Origin: Desulfovibrio oxyclinae DSM 11498 | GTDB taxonomy: Bacteria; Desulfobacterota; Desulfovibrionia; Desulfovibrionales; Desulfovibrionaceae | DNA: 64,000 nucleotides | Assembly (NCBI RefSeq): GCF_000375485.1 | Contig: NZ_AQXE01000005.1 | Span: 124,001-188,000 of the forward strand | Direction of reading: 5' to 3' | Shown: piece by piece, positions 62,480 to 64,000 of the stretch | How the letters are laid out: every line of letters begins with the position of its first letter | Position numbering within the stretch: the first letter of the stretch is position 1 | Notes under the pieces: model-generated | What the model was told of the DNA's origin: nothing | Database searches by the model: none | What the model saw: the letters and a program-made list of their open reading frames with translations, nothing else | Program-made: the position numbers and the translations under genes

Positions 62480-64000
62480 ATGCAGTTCATTCGGAAATCG
62501 CTCGGCGTCAAGGTTCTGCTGCTGACGTCGTTGCTGACCATAGTGGCCTTTACCGGCCTGTTCATCTGGAATTCCTACGCCAACTACGAAACCATGCTGG
62601 AGGAGATCCATGGCGCCGCCGACCGGAACTCCGACATGCTCTACATGTCCATCGAGGAGCCCATGGCCGTGGGCGACAACGAGGGCACCATCAGCAAGTT
62701 CGACGAAGTGGCCGAGCGGTACGATGACATCACCGCGCACATGGTCGACTACAAGGGCGAGATCACCTACTCCACCGAGAAGGAGACCGTCCGCAGGGAA
62801 GTCTTCGAGGTCTTTTCGATCAAAAAGGCCACGGACCTGATCATCGAAAGCCTTGAGCAACCCATCAAGAAGGGCGAGCTGGTCGAGGACGGCGACGGAC
62901 TCTTTTTCACCAGCGTCGCCACCATCCCCAATGAAAAGAGCTGCCAACACTGCCACGGCGCGTCGCGGGACATCCTCGGCGCCATGGTGCTCGTGCAGGA
63001 TGTGACGCCGCAGTTCAACAGCCTCAAGAGCACCCAGATCAAATCCGCCGGGATATCCATCCTGGGCGTGCTGGCGCTGCTTGCCGCGCTGATCGTGTTC
63101 ATGCGCCGCAACGTGGTCAACCGCATAAAGCTCATCGCGGACGCCACCGAGGAAGTGAGCAAGGGCAATCTCGACGCGGAGTTCTCGGTCAAGGGATCGG
63201 ACGAGCTCGGCAACCTGAGCAGCTACCTCTCGGAAATGGTCCGGCAGATCAAGGATCAGCTTCAGTACAACAAGAGCATCCTCGACGGCATCATCGTGCC
63301 GCTGTTCGTCACCGACGCCAAGGAACGCTTCCAGTTCGCCAACCCGCCCATGTGCGAGGTGCTCGGCAAAGACAAGGACCAGATCGTCGGCAGGACCGTA
63401 TCCCAGATATTCGAATGTGCCGAAGGCGACGAGACCTGTGACGCGGCCCATGTCATCGGTGCCGGGGTGGCGCTTTCGGGTAACTTCGTCTTTGTGCGGG
63501 ATAACGGCGAAAAAGTTCCCGTGCATTTCGAATGCTCACCGCTCAAGGACGCCAAGGGCGAAGTGGTCGGAGCCATCGGCGTGCTCATCGACCTCACCCG
63601 CGAGGAAGAGGACAAGAAGAATATCGAGAAGCAGCGACAGAACCTCATGGAGGTCGCCAACGAGGTGACCGAGGTCGCCTCGCGGCTGTCCGCTTCCAGC
63701 ACCGAACTGTCGCAGCAGATGGAGAATCTGTCCCGTGGCGTGGACACCACCGCGGACCAGACCGGTCAGGTGGCTACCGCCATGGAGCAGATGAACGCCA
63801 CCGTGCTGGAGGTCGCCAGAAACGCCTCGGAAGCCTCGCAGGCCTCGGACGAGTCCAACAAGGTGGCCGAGGAGGGCGGCCAAGTGGTCGCCACCACGGT
63901 GGAGGAAATCAATTACGTTGCACGCATCACGGACAGCCTCGCCGAGTCGTTGTCCGACCTGTCCGACAGGGCCGAGAACATCGGCAAGGTCATGGGCGTG
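62480..64000 (+). CDS. Heme-binding methyl-accepting chemotaxis protein (5' part)
   Basis: 507 codons are in the window; the gene runs off the right edge inside the signalling domain. Membrane helices at about 11-31 and 189-208 bracket a periplasmic sensor that carries a c-type heme motif, CQHCH, at 155-159 in NEKSCQHCHGASRDILGA. HAMP (about 209-262), PAS (about 265-375; GIIVPLFVTDAKERFQFANP) and the start of the signalling domain follow. Heme in a chemoreceptor sensor is known from DcrA of Desulfovibrio and from Geobacter receptors, where it senses redox state or oxygen. GGAGG precedes the ATG. The upstream tetraheme cytochrome is ten bases away. Confidence 0.92.
   Translation, partial: MQFIRKSLGVKVLLLTSLLTIVAFTGLFIWNSYANYETMLEEIHGAADRNSDMLYMSIEEPMAVGDNEGTISKFDEVAERYDDITAHMVDYKGEITYSTEKETVRREVFEVFSIKKATDLIIESLEQPIKKGELVEDGDGLFFTSVATIPNEKSCQHCHGASRDILGAMVLVQDVTPQFNSLKSTQIKSAGISILGVLALLAALIVFMRRNVVNRIKLIADATEEVSKGNLDAEFSVKGSDELGNLSSYLSEMVRQIKDQLQYNKSILDGIIVPLFVTDAKERFQFANPPMCEVLGKDKDQIVGRTVSQIFECAEGDETCDAAHVIGAGVALSGNFVFVRDNGEKVPVHFECSPLKDAKGEVVGAIGVLIDLTREEEDKKNIEKQRQNLMEVANEVTEVASRLSASSTELSQQMENLSRGVDTTADQTGQVATAMEQMNATVLEVARNASEASQASDESNKVAEEGGQVVATTVEEINYVARITDSLAESLSDLSDRAENIGKVMGV

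Noticed and set aside
58106-63526. 1806-codon open frame on the leftward strand
   Set aside because: It lies opposite purL, the polyprenyl synthase, the cytochrome and the chemoreceptor, all clear genes; its translation shows no domain and mirrors their codon use. Kept only as a curiosity in the findings.

Overview
The window comes from a G+C-rich bacterium of the order Desulfovibrionales (sulfate reducers of the Desulfovibrio / Pseudodesulfovibrio type). The evidence is a periplasmic tetraheme cytochrome c3 and a second tetraheme cytochrome, three large methyl-accepting chemotaxis proteins (one with a c-type heme motif in its sensor domain), a futalosine-pathway menaquinone gene, scattered anaerobic cobalamin genes, a TrmD fused to a second methyltransferase domain, and a PurS-PurL fusion. 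The species cannot be named from the sequence. Most of the window is core chromosome; there is no integrase, transposase, phage gene or CRISPR array.

Layout. 1-1.3 kb: the start of a secreted protein, a decayed Sel1-repeat gene and tRNA-Leu(CAA). 1.3-7.1 kb: DUF554 protein, cardiolipin synthase, a MazG-like/queD/dtd run and an unrecognised two-gene membrane module (coiled-coil membrane protein plus VWA-like protein). 7.1-8.0 kb: a regulatory stretch with a very good sigma-54 promoter that reads straight into a terminator-like hairpin (candidate small RNA) and a small ORF with a strong ribosome binding site. 8-12 kb: a Cache-HAMP-PAS chemoreceptor and a GH28-like secreted protein. 12-16.5 kb: pstSCA without pstB, and a peroxiredoxin. 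16.8-20.5 kb: an M16C protease and an orphan ABC ATPase. 20.5-21.2 kb: two nearly identical 135-bp non-coding repeats. 21.3-27.3 kb: a 3D-domain protein, rnhB and the conserved ffh-rpsP-khpA-rimM-trmD-rplS operon.

27.4-38.7 kb: a DksA-like protein, a short-chain dehydrogenase, cobM, yjbQ, a chemoreceptor with a duplicated sensor module, DUF4389 and Cys-rich small proteins, a c-di-GMP block (HD-GYP and PilZ), a universal stress protein translationally coupled to a kinase-like protein, AMMECR1 and an UMF1-type transporter. 38.8-43.3 kb: cobL, dCMP deaminase and ribD/ribE with a periplasmic binding protein between them. 43.3-49.9 kb: an isochorismatase-like hydrolase, a small membrane protein, the oxidative pentose phosphate operon gnd-zwf-pgl, a methyltransferase, a glycosyltransferase and a TerC protein. 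50-58.8 kb: cbiG-cbiH, cytochrome c3, a 657-residue extremely acidic protein, a 55-residue protein with ubiE, a UDP-sugar dehydrogenase, mqnB and a polyprenyl synthase. 58.8-64 kb: purSL, then a tetraheme cytochrome followed by a heme-motif chemoreceptor cut by the window edge.

Working together: ubiE, mqnB and the polyprenyl synthase belong to menaquinone synthesis; cobM, cobL, cbiG and cbiH are steps of corrin ring synthesis spread over three loci; gnd, zwf and pgl are the complete oxidative pentose phosphate branch; ribD and ribE make riboflavin. The most interesting unexplained items are the sigma-54/hairpin unit, the VWA-like two-gene module, the acidic repeat protein, the cytochrome/heme-receptor pair and the 135-bp repeats. 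Many start codons were moved downstream from the first possible one, on the basis of Shine-Dalgarno sequences, signal peptides and family length.
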